Shown: piece by piece, positions 34,370 through 43,494 of the stretch
How positions within the stretch are numbered: position 1 is the stretch's first letter
How the letters are laid out: every line of letters begins with the position of its first letter
Assembly (NCBI RefSeq): GCF_002013895.1
Contig: NZ_MAFQ01000013.1
Location: 62,001-126,000 of the forward strand
Length of the DNA: 64,000 bases
Origin: Mycobacteroides franklinii
Lineage (GTDB): Bacteria; Actinomycetota; Actinomycetes; Mycobacteriales; Mycobacteriaceae
Direction of reading: 5' to 3'
Notes under the pieces: generated by a model
The model's input: only the letters and a program-made list of their open reading frames with translations
Told to the model about the DNA's origin: nothing
Database searches by the model: none
Translations under genes and position numbers: made by a program

Positions 34370-36314
34370 TATTCCATTCGGCCCCATCGATTCGACCGAG
34401 TCGCACGCGGTGAGCCTGCTGTCCCGGGTGATCCTGCCGCGGCCGGGCGAGCCGCTCGACGTGCGCAAGCTCTACATCGTCGAGTCCGAGACCAATGACC
34501 GGCGTGCGCACGCGCCCACCCGCACCACGCTGGAAATCGGTTCGGAGTCCGAGGTCTCGTTCGCCACGTACTTCAACGCCTTCCCGGCGAGCTACTGGCG
34601 TCGCTGGTCGACGCTGGAGAATGTGGTGCTGCACCTCGAGCTGACCGGCTCCGGCCGCGTCGACGTGTACCGGACCAAGGCCACCGGGGCGCGAATCACC
34701 GTGGGCGGCACTCAGTTCAGCGGAGAGAGTGCGGTCATCGAGTTCGAGATCGGTCTGGACGCCTTCGAAGACGGCGGCTGGATCTGGTTCGACATCACCA
34801 GTGACACCGAGGTCGCGCTGCACAACGCGGGCTGGTACGCGCCGATCGCCGCGCCCGGCCGGGCCAGCGTCGCTGTCGGCATCCCCACCTTCAACCGGCC
34901 GAGCGACTGCGTGAACGCGCTCAAGGCACTTACCTCGGATCCATTGGTGGACGAGGTGATCACGGCCGTCATCGTTCCCGATCAGGGCACCAAGAAGGTC
35001 AAGGACCACCCCGAATGGGCGGCCGCTTCGGCTCCGCTGGAGGGTCGACTCCGGGTACACGACCAGCCGAACCTCGGCGGTTCGGGCGGCTACAGCCGAG
35101 TCATGTACGAGGCGCTCAAGAACACCGACTGCGAGCAGATCCTCTACATGGACGACGACATCAGGATCGAGCCGGACTCGATCCTGCGCGCGTTGGCGCT
35201 CAACCGATTTGCCAAGTCGCCGATGCTTGTCGGCGGTCAGATGCTCAACCTGCAGGAGCCGTCACACCTGCACGTGATGGGCGAAGTGGTCAATCGGGAC
35301 AACTTCATGTGGACCAATGCGCCGTTCGCCGAGTACGACCATGACTTTGCCAAGTTCGCGCTGGACGACATCGATAAGGAGCGCAGCAAGCTGCTGCACC
35401 GCCGCATCGATGTCGACTTCAACGGCTGGTGGATGTGCATGATCCCGCGCGCTGTCGCCGAGGAATTGGGGCAGCCGCTGCCGCTGTTCATCAAGTGGGA
35501 TGACGCCGAGTACGGGCTCCGCGCCAACGCGCATGGTTACGGCACCGCTTCGATGCCGGGAACCGCGATCTGGCACATGGCCTGGAGCGACAAGGACGAT
35601 GCCATCGATTGGCAGGCCTACTTCCACCTGCGCAACCGGCTGGTGGTGGCTGCCCTGCACTGGGACAACAGCATTCGCGGGTTGTTGGCCAGCATGGTCA
35701 AGGCCACCATCAAACATCTGATGTGCCTGGAGTACTCGACGGTCGCTATCCAAAACCGGGCGATCGACGATTTCCTGGCGGGCCCCGAGCACATTGCCTC
35801 GATCCTCGAGTCGGCCTTGCCCGAGGTGCGCGGCATGCGCCAGGAATTCCCCGACGCCGTGGTGTTGCAGACCGCCACTGCGCTGCCCGCGCCGTCGGGC
35901 CGCCGCAAGGTACACAAACCGCCGGTGTCGTTGCCTGCCATTGGTTTCCGGCTCTCCCGAGGGGTGATCCACCAGCTCAAGAAGGAAAACCCCGCGCATC
36001 ACGTGCGCCCGGAGCTGAATGTCGCGACTCAGGATGCCCGCTGGTTCCTCCTGTGCGGTATGGACGGCGTCACCGTCACCACCGCCGACGGGCGGGGCGT
36101 GGTGTACCGCCAGCGCGACCGCGCCAAGATGTTCGCGCTGCTACGCGCGTCGCTGCGTCGCCACCTGCAGCTGATGCGTAGTTTCAACAAGATGCGCAAG
36201 ACCTACCGCAAGGCGCTGCCCACGCTGACCAGCAAAGAGCAGTGGGAGAGCATCCTGGGGATTGGCAAGGACAACTCGGCGTCCCAGCCCGTGAACCCCG
36301 GGGTGAGTGCATGA
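34362..36314 (+). CDS. glfT2: Galactofuranosyltransferase GlfT2
   Basis: Polymerises alternating beta-1,5/1,6 galactan on the decaprenyl carrier, at the inner face of the membrane. It is 650 residues. An N-terminal beta-sandwich precedes a GT-A domain with the metal-binding DDDIRIEPDS (near residue 263) and HRRIDVDFNGWWMCM, HMAWSDKDDAIDW. The ATG at 34362 overlaps glf. Matches Rv3808c (637 residues) and is second in the wall operon. Confidence 0.96.
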   Translation: MSDIPFGPIDSTESHAVSLLSRVILPRPGEPLDVRKLYIVESETNDRRAHAPTRTTLEIGSESEVSFATYFNAFPASYWRRWSTLENVVLHLELTGSGRVDVYRTKATGARITVGGTQFSGESAVIEFEIGLDAFEDGGWIWFDITSDTEVALHNAGWYAPIAAPGRASVAVGIPTFNRPSDCVNALKALTSDPLVDEVITAVIVPDQGTKKVKDHPEWAAASAPLEGRLRVHDQPNLGGSGGYSRVMYEALKNTDCEQILYMDDDIRIEPDSILRALALNRFAKSPMLVGGQMLNLQEPSHLHVMGEVVNRDNFMWTNAPFAEYDHDFAKFALDDIDKERSKLLHRRIDVDFNGWWMCMIPRAVAEELGQPLPLFIKWDDAEYGLRANAHGYGTASMPGTAIWHMAWSDKDDAIDWQAYFHLRNRLVVAALHWDNSIRGLLASMVKATIKHLMCLEYSTVAIQNRAIDDFLAGPEHIASILESALPEVRGMRQEFPDAVVLQTATALPAPSGRRKVHKPPVSLPAIGFRLSRGVIHQLKKENPAHHVRPELNVATQDARWFLLCGMDGVTVTTADGRGVVYRQRDRAKMFALLRASLRRHLQLMRSFNKMRKTYRKALPTLTSKEQWESILGIGKDNSASQPVNPGVSA

Positions 36315-36874
36315 CAGGTCCGCTGCCAGGCGAGGTCACCGCACCTCAGGGAGAGACCGCGGTTCTCGTCGCCGTGCAGTCGGCTCTCGCCGGGAAGCCC
36401 GGCGTACTCAGCACCGCGCGCGGTCTCTCGCATTTCGGTGAACACAGCATCGGATGGGTGGCTGCCGCGCTGATCGGCGCCGCCATCAACTGGAGAGATA
36501 AGCCCCGTCGTCGCAGCTGGTTGGCAGCGGGCGCCGGCGCATTCGGTGCCCACGCCGCCTCGGTCATCATCAAACGCCTGGTGCGCCGGCGTCGTCCCAG
36601 CCACGAGGCGGTCCGGGTCAACGTCAGCACCCCGAGCCGGCTGAGCTTCCCTTCCTCGCATGCCACCTCGACCGCGGCGGCCGCGGTGCTTTTCGCGCCG
36701 CTGACCGGGCTGCCGCTGCCAGCGCTGTTGATTCCACCGATGGCATTGTCGCGGTTGGTTCTTGGCGTGCATTACCCCACAGATGTGGCCGCCGGCGCCG
36801 TGCTCGGTGCGCTGATCGGTGCGGCCGTCCGCCAGGCGGATTCCCGCCTGGCGTCCAAGGAGGAACAGCGATGA
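36311..36874 (+). CDS. PAP2-type phosphatase (Rv3807c-like), DPA synthesis
   Basis: The product is 187 residues from the ATG overlapping the glfT2 stop. PAP2 motifs are KRLVRRRRPS, SFPSSHATS and SRLVLGVHYPTDV; about five membrane helices. It is proposed to dephosphorylate decaprenylphosphoryl-phosphoribose to decaprenylphosphoryl-ribose, the step between UbiA and the DprE epimerase. It is located between glfT2 and ubiA, which fits. Confidence 0.9.
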   Translation: MTGPLPGEVTAPQGETAVLVAVQSALAGKPGVLSTARGLSHFGEHSIGWVAAALIGAAINWRDKPRRRSWLAAGAGAFGAHAASVIIKRLVRRRRPSHEAVRVNVSTPSRLSFPSSHATSTAAAAVLFAPLTGLPLPALLIPPMALSRLVLGVHYPTDVAAGAVLGALIGAAVRQADSRLASKEEQR

Positions 36875-37785
36875 GTGAGGAAGCGGCTCCGACTGCGGGC
36901 CCACCGAAGAATCTCGCCTCGGGGATCATCAAGGCCGTGCGCCCGCGTCAGTGGGTGAAGAACGTCCTGGTCTTCGCGGCGCCCTTGGCTGCCCTCGGTG
37001 ACATCCCGCCGCATGACTATCGCGGAGTCTTCATCCGGGTCGGTGTCGCATTCGTGGTCTTCAGCATGGCCGCCTCGTCGATCTACCTGATCAATGACGC
37101 GCGCGACGTTGAGGCAGATCGGCAGCATCCGACCAAGCGCTTCCGTCCGATCGCCGCGGGTGTGCTGCCAATACCCGCCGCGTACGGGCTGGCGGTGGTG
37201 CTTGCCGCCGGATCCCTGGGCATCGCATCTCAGGTCAATCCGAACCTGGTCGTCGTCATCGCGATATATATCGCCATTCAGCTGGCCTACTGCTTCGGCC
37301 TGAAACACCAGCCCGTGATCGATATCTGCATCGTGTCTTCGGCGTATCTGATCCGTGCTATCGCCGGTGGCGTGGCCGCCGGGGTATATCTGTCGCAGTG
37401 GTTCCTGCTGATCATGGCCTTTGGGTCGTTGATGATGACCGCGGGCAAGCGATACGCCGAGCTGCAAATCGTCGAGAAGACCGGTGCCAAGATCCGTAAG
37501 TCGCTCGAGGGATATACCTCCAGCTACCTGCGTTTCGTGTGGACGCTATCGGCCACTGCCATCGTGGTCTGTTATGGGCTGTGGGCCTTCGAACGCGATC
37601 ATCGCGCCGGATCCTGGTTTGTGGCTTCGATGATTCCGTTCACCGTCGCGATCCTGCGCTACGCGGTGGACGTCGACGGGGGCGAGGCGGGGGAGCCCGA
37701 GGAGATCGCTTTGGGGGACAGGGTGCTTCAGTTCCTGTTCGTCGCATGGATCGGATCGCTCGGTGCGGCCTTCTACTTCTCCTAA
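36871..37785 (+). CDS. ubiA: Decaprenylphosphoryl-5-phosphoribose synthase UbiA
   Basis: Transfers phosphoribose from PRPP to decaprenyl phosphate, the first committed step to the arabinose donor DPA. It is 304 residues with about nine membrane helices. The prenyltransferase aspartate motif is NDARDVEADRQHPTKRFRPIAAG and the second is VIDICIVSSAYLIRAIAGG. The start overlaps the previous stop (ATGA). Matches Rv3806c, a known ethambutol-resistance modifier. Confidence 0.95.
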   Translation: MSEEAAPTAGPPKNLASGIIKAVRPRQWVKNVLVFAAPLAALGDIPPHDYRGVFIRVGVAFVVFSMAASSIYLINDARDVEADRQHPTKRFRPIAAGVLPIPAAYGLAVVLAAGSLGIASQVNPNLVVVIAIYIAIQLAYCFGLKHQPVIDICIVSSAYLIRAIAGGVAAGVYLSQWFLLIMAFGSLMMTAGKRYAELQIVEKTGAKIRKSLEGYTSSYLRFVWTLSATAIVVCYGLWAFERDHRAGSWFVASMIPFTVAILRYAVDVDGGEAGEPEEIALGDRVLQFLFVAWIGSLGAAFYFS

Positions 37786-39805
37786 CACGGAGCGGACCCG
37801 GGCGCAGGGTCCTAGCAATGGGCTGACCCGCTTCACGGTGTGGGTCAGCGTCTTCACCGTGGTCGCATTGTTCGGCTGGGGTGCCTGGCAGCGTCGCTGG
37901 ATCGCCGACGATGGCCTCATCGTGTTGCGTACCGTGCGAAATCTGCTGGCGGGCAATGGGCCCGTGTTCAACAAGGGCGAGCGGGTGGAGGCCAACACCT
38001 CCACGGTGTGGACGTATTTGACGTACCTGGGCGGTTGGGCCGGTGGAGGCGTGCGCCTGGAGTATGTGGCGCTGACGATGGCGCTCGTGCTGAGCCTGGT
38101 CGGTGTGGCCCTGGCCATCCTGGGCACCGCGCGGCTGTACGCGCCCCTTCTTGCCGGGCGCGCGGCCGTCATGGTCCCGGCCGGAATGCTGGTCTATATC
38201 GCCATTCCCCCGGCCCGTGACTTCGCTACCTCCGGTCTCGAAAACGGTTTGGTGCTGGCATATTTGGGTGGGCTGTGGCTCATGATGGTGATCTGGGCGC
38301 AGGCGGTGCGCGCACCGGTGACCCTTGATCGGCGCGGTGGCCCGCATCAGCCGGTGGACCCCCGGATCGTCCACGCTGCCCAGAAGAATGCTCAAGGGAA
38401 CCAGAAAGACGTTCTCAGTAAGCGGTTCACCATAGGGCTGGCCTTCCTGGCAGGCCTGAGTGTGCTGATCCGCCCGGAGCTGGCGCTCATCGGCGGCGGC
38501 TTCCTGGTGATGATGCTGATCGCCGCCCGCGGCTTCATGAGCCGGGTGTGGATCGTGGTCGCGGGTGGCGCACTGCCCGTGCTGTACCAAATTTTCCGGA
38601 TGGGCTACTACGGACTTCTCGTGCCCAGCACCGCGATCGCCAAGGATGCCTCGGGTTCCAAGTGGGGACAGGGCTTCGTCTATCTGCAGAACATGAACTC
38701 CCCGTACCTGATCTGGATCCCGGCGGTGCTGCTCATCGCCCTCGGTGTGGCCGCCTATCAGGCCCGGCGCGGGCAGTGGTGGGTGCGTCAGGTGGCGGCT
38801 CCCGGCTACGGCTGGTTGGCGCGTCTCGTGCAAAACCCCACGGCGGTAGTCATTTTCATGCTCGCGAGCGGATTCATCCAGGGCGTGTATTGGATACGTC
38901 AGGGTGGCGACTTCATGCACGCGCGGGTGCTGCTGACCCCGGTGTTCTGTCTGCTGCTGCCGATCGCGGTGGTTCCGCTGGCGGCTCCGGACAGTGCGGC
39001 CTTCAGCCCGAAGCAGGCTCGCCTGCTCACCGCGGCCACCGTCGGGCTGTTCGCCGGCATCGCGGGCTGGTCGGTGTGGGTGGCCAACTCCCCGGGCATG
39101 GGGGGTGACGGCACCAAGGTCACCTACAGCGGCATCGTCGATGAGCGGCGCTTCTATGCGCAGGCGACCGGTGTCGCCCATCCCTTGACCGCCGCGGATT
39201 ACCTGAACTACCCGCGTATGCGGGCGGTGCTGGTGGCGATCGACAACACGCCAGACGGGGCGCTGCTGCTCCCGTCGGGGAATTACGACCAGTGGGACGT
39301 GGCACCGGCCATCCCGCCACCGCCGCCGATCCCGCCCGGTTACCGCGGGCCGCACGCGGTGCTGTTCACCAACCTGGGCATGCTCGGCATGAACCTGGGT
39401 CTGGACGTGCGGATCGTGGATCAGATCGGCTTGGCCAATCCACTGGCCGCGCATACCGCGCGCATCACCGACGGACGCATCGGCCACGACAAGAACCTGT
39501 TCCCGGACTGGATGATCGCCGATGGTCCCTGGCTCAAGCGTTATCCGTACATCCCTCGGTACATCGACCAGGACTGGGTGGCCGAGGCGGTCGAGGCGCT
39601 CAAATGCCCGCAGACGGACGCGATGCTCAGTGCGGTGCGCAAACCGCTGTCACCGCGGCTGTTCCTGTCCAACCTGCTGCACTCGTACGAGTTCACTACC
39701 TATCGCATTGACCGTGTTCCGCGCTTTGAACTGGTGCGATGCGGTCTACCGATGCCGAAACTGGACACTCCCCAGTACACTGGGCTTCCGGCAACCGGTC
39801 CCTAG
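37763..39805 (+). CDS. aftB: Arabinofuranosyltransferase AftB
   Basis: Adds terminal beta-1,2 arabinose to arabinogalactan and lipoarabinomannan from DPA outside the membrane. It is 680 residues with a GT-C layout: many helices and the WIADDGLIVLRTVRNLLAG segment carrying the DD catalytic motif. Family blocks GNGPVFNKGERVEANTS and IPPARDFATSGLENG are present. The GTG at 37763 overlaps ubiA by 23 bp; a GTG at 37838 matches the M. tuberculosis N-terminus better and is a strong alternative. A basic, Gln-rich loop (about 190-215) looks like an insertion relative to Rv3805c. Confidence 0.92.
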   Translation: MRPSTSPNTERTRAQGPSNGLTRFTVWVSVFTVVALFGWGAWQRRWIADDGLIVLRTVRNLLAGNGPVFNKGERVEANTSTVWTYLTYLGGWAGGGVRLEYVALTMALVLSLVGVALAILGTARLYAPLLAGRAAVMVPAGMLVYIAIPPARDFATSGLENGLVLAYLGGLWLMMVIWAQAVRAPVTLDRRGGPHQPVDPRIVHAAQKNAQGNQKDVLSKRFTIGLAFLAGLSVLIRPELALIGGGFLVMMLIAARGFMSRVWIVVAGGALPVLYQIFRMGYYGLLVPSTAIAKDASGSKWGQGFVYLQNMNSPYLIWIPAVLLIALGVAAYQARRGQWWVRQVAAPGYGWLARLVQNPTAVVIFMLASGFIQGVYWIRQGGDFMHARVLLTPVFCLLLPIAVVPLAAPDSAAFSPKQARLLTAATVGLFAGIAGWSVWVANSPGMGGDGTKVTYSGIVDERRFYAQATGVAHPLTAADYLNYPRMRAVLVAIDNTPDGALLLPSGNYDQWDVAPAIPPPPPIPPGYRGPHAVLFTNLGMLGMNLGLDVRIVDQIGLANPLAAHTARITDGRIGHDKNLFPDWMIADGPWLKRYPYIPRYIDQDWVAEAVEALKCPQTDAMLSAVRKPLSPRLFLSNLLHSYEFTTYRIDRVPRFELVRCGLPMPKLDTPQYTGLPATGP

Positions 39806-39921
39806 CGCGTTCTCGTCCGAACCCTCGAAGCGGCCGTTCTGTATCCGATTTGAGATCCCAATTAGGTAACGCCGCGGCCCCGTCACGGCGATACGAAGAC
39901 GACCTTGTCAGACACTTCAGG

Positions 39922-39960
39922 CGCAACGTTGCGTGACAGAAGTGACCAATGTGACTTCTG
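39922..39960. promoter_or_regulatory. Two adjacent perfect palindromes upstream of the first mycolyltransferase
   Basis: CGCAACGTTGCG (39922-39933) is a perfect 12-bp palindrome. CAGAAGT (39937-39943) pairs with ACTTCTG (39954-39960) over 10 bp. Both lie 34-72 bp upstream of the ATG at 39994, a position for regulator binding or a leader structure. Confidence 0.45.
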
Positions 39961-39993
39961 CGATTTCCTCGATATGAAACGGATGGACCCCAG

Positions 39994-40968
39994 ATGAGCG
40001 TGCGCGTGAGAGCCCGCCGCGTGCTGTCGGCCCTGTTAACGGCATTGGTTGTCCCGGCAGTGGTCGTGGCCGGCCTATCGATCAGTCCCGCCGCCGCGCA
40101 TGCCTTTTCGCGTGACGGACTCCCGGTCGAATACCTGGACGTCTACTCCACTTCGATGGGACGCAACATTCGCGTCGAGTTCCAGGGTGGCGGACCGAAG
40201 GCTGTCTATCTGCTGGACGGTCTGCGCGCACAGGATGACTTCAACGGCTGGGATATCAACACCGCAGCGTTCGAATGGTTCTACCAGTCGGGGATCTCGG
40301 TGGTCATGCCCGTCGGCGGGCAGTCGAGTTTCTACACCGACTGGTACTCGCCGTCGGCGCTGAACAAGCAGCCCTACACGTACAAGTGGGAAACATTCCT
40401 CACTCAGGAACTGCCCGCCTACCTGGCCACCAATAAGCAGATATCGGCCACGGGCAACGGTGTGGTGGGACTGTCCATGAGCGGTGGCGCCGCACTGATC
40501 CTGGCCGCCTTCCACCCGGCTCAGTTCAGATTCGCGGGCTCGCTGTCCGGGTTCCTCAACCCGTCAACCATCTTCATGACCAACGCGATCCGGGTCGCGA
40601 TGCTCGACGCGGGCAGCTACAGCGTCGACAACATGTGGGGACCGCCGTGGGATCCGGCATGGCGGCGCAATGACCCGACCGTGCAGGCCCAGGCGTTGGT
40701 CGCGGCCGGCACCCGCCTTTATATCTATTGCGCTCCTGGCGGTTCGACACCGATCGACGACAACACCGACGCCGGTGTCGCTCTGAGTGCAAGCAGCTTG
40801 GAGTCGCTGGCGGTGGCCGGCAACAAGGCATTTCAGCAGGCGTATGCCGCCGCCGGTGGCCGCAACGCCACGTTCGTCTTCCCCTCGTCCGGGAATCACT
40901 CCTGGCCGTATTGGGGACAGCAACTGCAGGCCCTCAAGGGTGATCTGATTGCCATGCTCAACGGCTAG
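39994..40968 (+). CDS. Ag85-family mycolyltransferase, divergent copy
   Basis: The product is 324 residues with a signal peptide ending AAAHAFSRDG. The esterase fold retains the nucleophile in GLSMSGGAA, the glutamate in SSLESLAV and histidine in GNHSWPYWG. It shares GGQSSFYTDWYSP and YKWETFLTQELPAYL with Ag85. The loop after FYTDWYS lacks the two cysteines of the M. tuberculosis Ag85 disulfide. It is less similar to the next two genes than they are to each other. Substrate: trehalose mycolates and arabinogalactan. Confidence 0.9.
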   Translation: MSVRVRARRVLSALLTALVVPAVVVAGLSISPAAAHAFSRDGLPVEYLDVYSTSMGRNIRVEFQGGGPKAVYLLDGLRAQDDFNGWDINTAAFEWFYQSGISVVMPVGGQSSFYTDWYSPSALNKQPYTYKWETFLTQELPAYLATNKQISATGNGVVGLSMSGGAALILAAFHPAQFRFAGSLSGFLNPSTIFMTNAIRVAMLDAGSYSVDNMWGPPWDPAWRRNDPTVQAQALVAAGTRLYIYCAPGGSTPIDDNTDAGVALSASSLESLAVAGNKAFQQAYAAAGGRNATFVFPSSGNHSWPYWGQQLQALKGDLIAMLNG

Positions 40969-41047
40969 GGTCCCGGGGCACCTTGAGAGAAGGTTCGCAG
41001 GCGCACATAGTGGGAAATCGATTGAGACAGATAGGAAAACGAAGTAA

Positions 41048-42049
41048 ATGAAGCTCTTTTCGAAGATGCGTGGTGCCTTGGCGCGTCAGTCGGCGCGCCG
41101 CATTGCGGTAGTGGCCACGGCCGCGGCTGTGCTGCCGGGTGTCGTGGGTATCGCCGGCGGTGCCGAGCTGAACCCGGTTGCGAACGCCTTCTCGCGTCCC
41201 GGGCTTCCGGTCGAGTACCTGCAGGTGCCCTCGGCGTCGATGGGCCGTGAGATCAAGGTTCAGTTCCAGCCCGGTGGCACCAAGGCTGTCTACCTGCTGG
41301 ACGGTCTGCGTGCGCGCGACGACTTCAGCGGCTGGGACATCGAGACCACGGCGTTTGAGGACTACTACCAGTCCGGTATCTCCATGGTCATGCCCGTCGG
41401 CGGTCAGTCCAGCTTCTACACGGACTGGTACAACCCGGCAAAGGGCAAGGACGGCGTCTGGACCTACAAGTGGGAAACCTTCACCTCTCAGGAGCTCCCG
41501 GCGTATCTCGCTGCGAACAAGGGCATCTCGCAGACCGGTAACGCGGTCGTCGGGCTGTCGATGGGTGCCTCGGCCGCACTGACGCTGGCGATCTACCACC
41601 CGCAGCTGTTCGTCTACGCCGGAGCGCTTTCCGGATTCCTGAACCCGTCGGACATGAAGTTCCAGATCGGCCTCGCGATGGGTGATGCCGGCGGCTTCAG
41701 CGCCTCGGACATGTGGGGCCCGGACAGTGATCCGGCGTGGCAGCGCAACGACCCGTTCCTGAACATCCAGAAGATCATCGACAACGGCACTCGCCTGTGG
41801 ATCTACTGCGGTACCGGTGATTCCACCGACGTGGACGCGACGCGCAATGGTTTCGAAAACTTCACCGGCGGTTTCCTCGAGGGAATGGCCATCGGTTCCA
41901 ACAAGAAGTTCGTCGAGGCGTACACCGCGGCCGGTGGCAAGAACGCTCACATCGAGTTTCCTCCGGGCGGCATCCACAACTGGACCTACTGGGGCCAGCA
42001 GTTGCGGGCCATGAAGCCCGACATGGTGGCCTACCTCCAGAGCCACTAG
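41048..42049 (+). CDS. Ag85-type mycolyltransferase, copy 2
   Basis: The product is 333 residues. It has an MKLFSKMRGALARQ signal region, mature start FSRPGLPVEYLQVPSASMG as in Ag85A/B/C, nucleophile GLSMGASAA, ADMWGP-like SDMWGPDSDPAW, FLEGMAIG and GIHNWTYWG. The loop at NPAKGKDGVW has no cysteines. It transfers mycolate from trehalose monomycolate to arabinogalactan or to a second TMM, in the outer wall. Followed by a strong terminator. Either this or the next copy could be the fbpA orthologue. Confidence 0.93.
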   Translation: MKLFSKMRGALARQSARRIAVVATAAAVLPGVVGIAGGAELNPVANAFSRPGLPVEYLQVPSASMGREIKVQFQPGGTKAVYLLDGLRARDDFSGWDIETTAFEDYYQSGISMVMPVGGQSSFYTDWYNPAKGKDGVWTYKWETFTSQELPAYLAANKGISQTGNAVVGLSMGASAALTLAIYHPQLFVYAGALSGFLNPSDMKFQIGLAMGDAGGFSASDMWGPDSDPAWQRNDPFLNIQKIIDNGTRLWIYCGTGDSTDVDATRNGFENFTGGFLEGMAIGSNKKFVEAYTAAGGKNAHIEFPPGGIHNWTYWGQQLRAMKPDMVAYLQSH

Positions 42050-42062
42050 GCATAAGCAGTTG

Positions 42063-42109
42063 AAAGAGCGGTGGTCACCTCCTCGTACGACGGGTGGCCA
42101 CCGCTCTTT
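42063..42109 (+). terminator. Strong hairpin terminator after mycolyltransferase copy 2
   Basis: The arms 42063-42079 (AAAGAGCGGTGGTCACC) and 42093-42109 pair over 17 bp with one G-T and a 13-nt loop. It starts 14 bp past the stop and isolates copy 3. Confidence 0.88.
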
Positions 42110-42294
42110 CGTCTTCGCCGGGTTGTGTCTCAGGAACACATCGGTCCGGTTGCGGAGGGCCAACAACGGCGACGGAATGTGTTGACAGGCGCCCTGATGT
42201 GGTTGACTACCCCGGGAACCCCAGGGATGTCTATCGGGATGTCCATCGGCCTGACATGTGTAACGCCGATTGAAGCAGACGGGATACTGAGGTA

Positions 42295-43272
42295 ATGAAG
42301 CTCTTTTCACAATTGCGCGGTAAGACCGCGCGTCGACTTGCCACTGTGGCCGCCGCTGCGGCCGTTCTACCTGGATTTATCGGTGTTGCCGGTGGTTCTG
42401 CGGTAGCCAATGCGTTCTCGCGTCCGGGTCTGCCGGTCGAGTACCTGCAGGTGCCGTCGGCGTCCATGAACACCACCATCAAGGTCCAGTTCCAGAACGG
42501 CGGCGCGAAGTCCGTCTACCTGTTGGACGGTCTGCGCGCACGCGACGACTTCAACGGCTGGGACATCGAGACCACCGCATTCGAGGACTACTACCAGTCC
42601 GGCATCTCCGTGGTTATGCCCGTCGGCGGTCAGTCCAGCTGGTACACCGACTGGTACCAGCCCGCCAAGGGCAAGGACGGCGTCTTCACCTACAAGTGGG
42701 AGACCTTCCTGACCCAGGAGCTGCCCGCATTCCTGGCCAACCAGGGGCTGTCCAAGAACGGTAACGCTGTCGTCGGTCTGTCCATGGGTGCAGCCTCCGC
42801 GCTGAACCTTGCGAACTACCACCCGCAGCAGTTCGTGTACGCCGGTGCGCTCTCGGGCTTCCTGCACCCGGCTGACATGAAGGGCCAGATCGGCATGGCC
42901 ATGGGCGACGCCGGTGGCTTCAGCCCGCAGGACATGTGGGGCCCGGACAGCGATCCGGCCTGGGTTCGCAACGACCCGTTCCTGAACATCGACCGGACCG
43001 TGGCCAACGGCACTCGCCTGTGGATCTACTGCGGTAGCGGTGACGCGACCGACCTCGACGCCACGCGTAACGGCTTCGAGAACTTCACCGGCGGATTCCT
43101 CGAGGGAATGGCCATCGGCTCGAACAAGCAGTACGTCGATGCCTACACCGCCGCCGGCGGCAAGAACGCCCACGTGGAGTTCCCCCCGGGTGGTCTGCAC
43201 AACTGGACCTACTGGGGCAACCAGCTCAAGGCCATGAAGTCTGACATGGTCGCGTACCTGCAGAGCCACTAA
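42295..43272 (+). CDS. Ag85-type mycolyltransferase, copy 3
   Basis: The product is 325 residues and nearly the twin of copy 2, starting MKLFSQLRGKTARR, with FSRPGLPVEYLQVPSASMNT, GLSMGAASALNL, FLEGMAIGSNKQ and GLHNWTYWG. The catalytic Ser, Glu and His are kept; no Cys pair in QPAKGKDGVF. The 245-bp upstream gap follows the copy 2 terminator and must hold its own promoter. M. tuberculosis has fbpA and the inactive fbpD here; neither extra copy here looks inactive. Confidence 0.93.
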   Translation: MKLFSQLRGKTARRLATVAAAAAVLPGFIGVAGGSAVANAFSRPGLPVEYLQVPSASMNTTIKVQFQNGGAKSVYLLDGLRARDDFNGWDIETTAFEDYYQSGISVVMPVGGQSSWYTDWYQPAKGKDGVFTYKWETFLTQELPAFLANQGLSKNGNAVVGLSMGAASALNLANYHPQQFVYAGALSGFLHPADMKGQIGMAMGDAGGFSPQDMWGPDSDPAWVRNDPFLNIDRTVANGTRLWIYCGSGDATDLDATRNGFENFTGGFLEGMAIGSNKQYVDAYTAAGGKNAHVEFPPGGLHNWTYWGNQLKAMKSDMVAYLQSH

Positions 43273-43291
43273 GGCACAACGAACGATCGCG

Positions 43292-43323
43292 ACGGCGGCG
43301 GCCACTTCGGTGGTCGCCGCCGT
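43292..43323 (+). terminator. Hairpin terminator after mycolyltransferase copy 3
   Basis: ACGGCGGCGGCCAC and GTGGTCGCCGCCGT pair over 14 bp with one G-T and a TTCG tetraloop. It starts 20 bp past the stop. Confidence 0.85.
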
Positions 43324-43494
43324 TGTCGTCAGCGGGGGCTGACGGCCACAATCACGTAACGAATTCTGTGCTGTCGCGATCATTTGCGCAGGTGTGAGGC
43401 GCACCGGTTCGGTAGCCTCGCTCGAGGTTGCCGGTACCTTGGAGCAAGCTAGTGCAAGCTGCGAGACCGCACGTCAAGAACGGCCAGGAGACAC

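Noticed and set aside
37640..39487. 615-codon minus-strand frame opposite aftB
   Set aside because: His/Arg/Gln-rich composition typical of antisense frames in GC-rich DNA; aftB on the plus strand accounts for the region.
40958..43404. Long minus-strand frames opposite the mycolyltransferase genes
   Set aside because: They mirror high-GC coding strands in a complementary frame; no domain match and no ribosome site.
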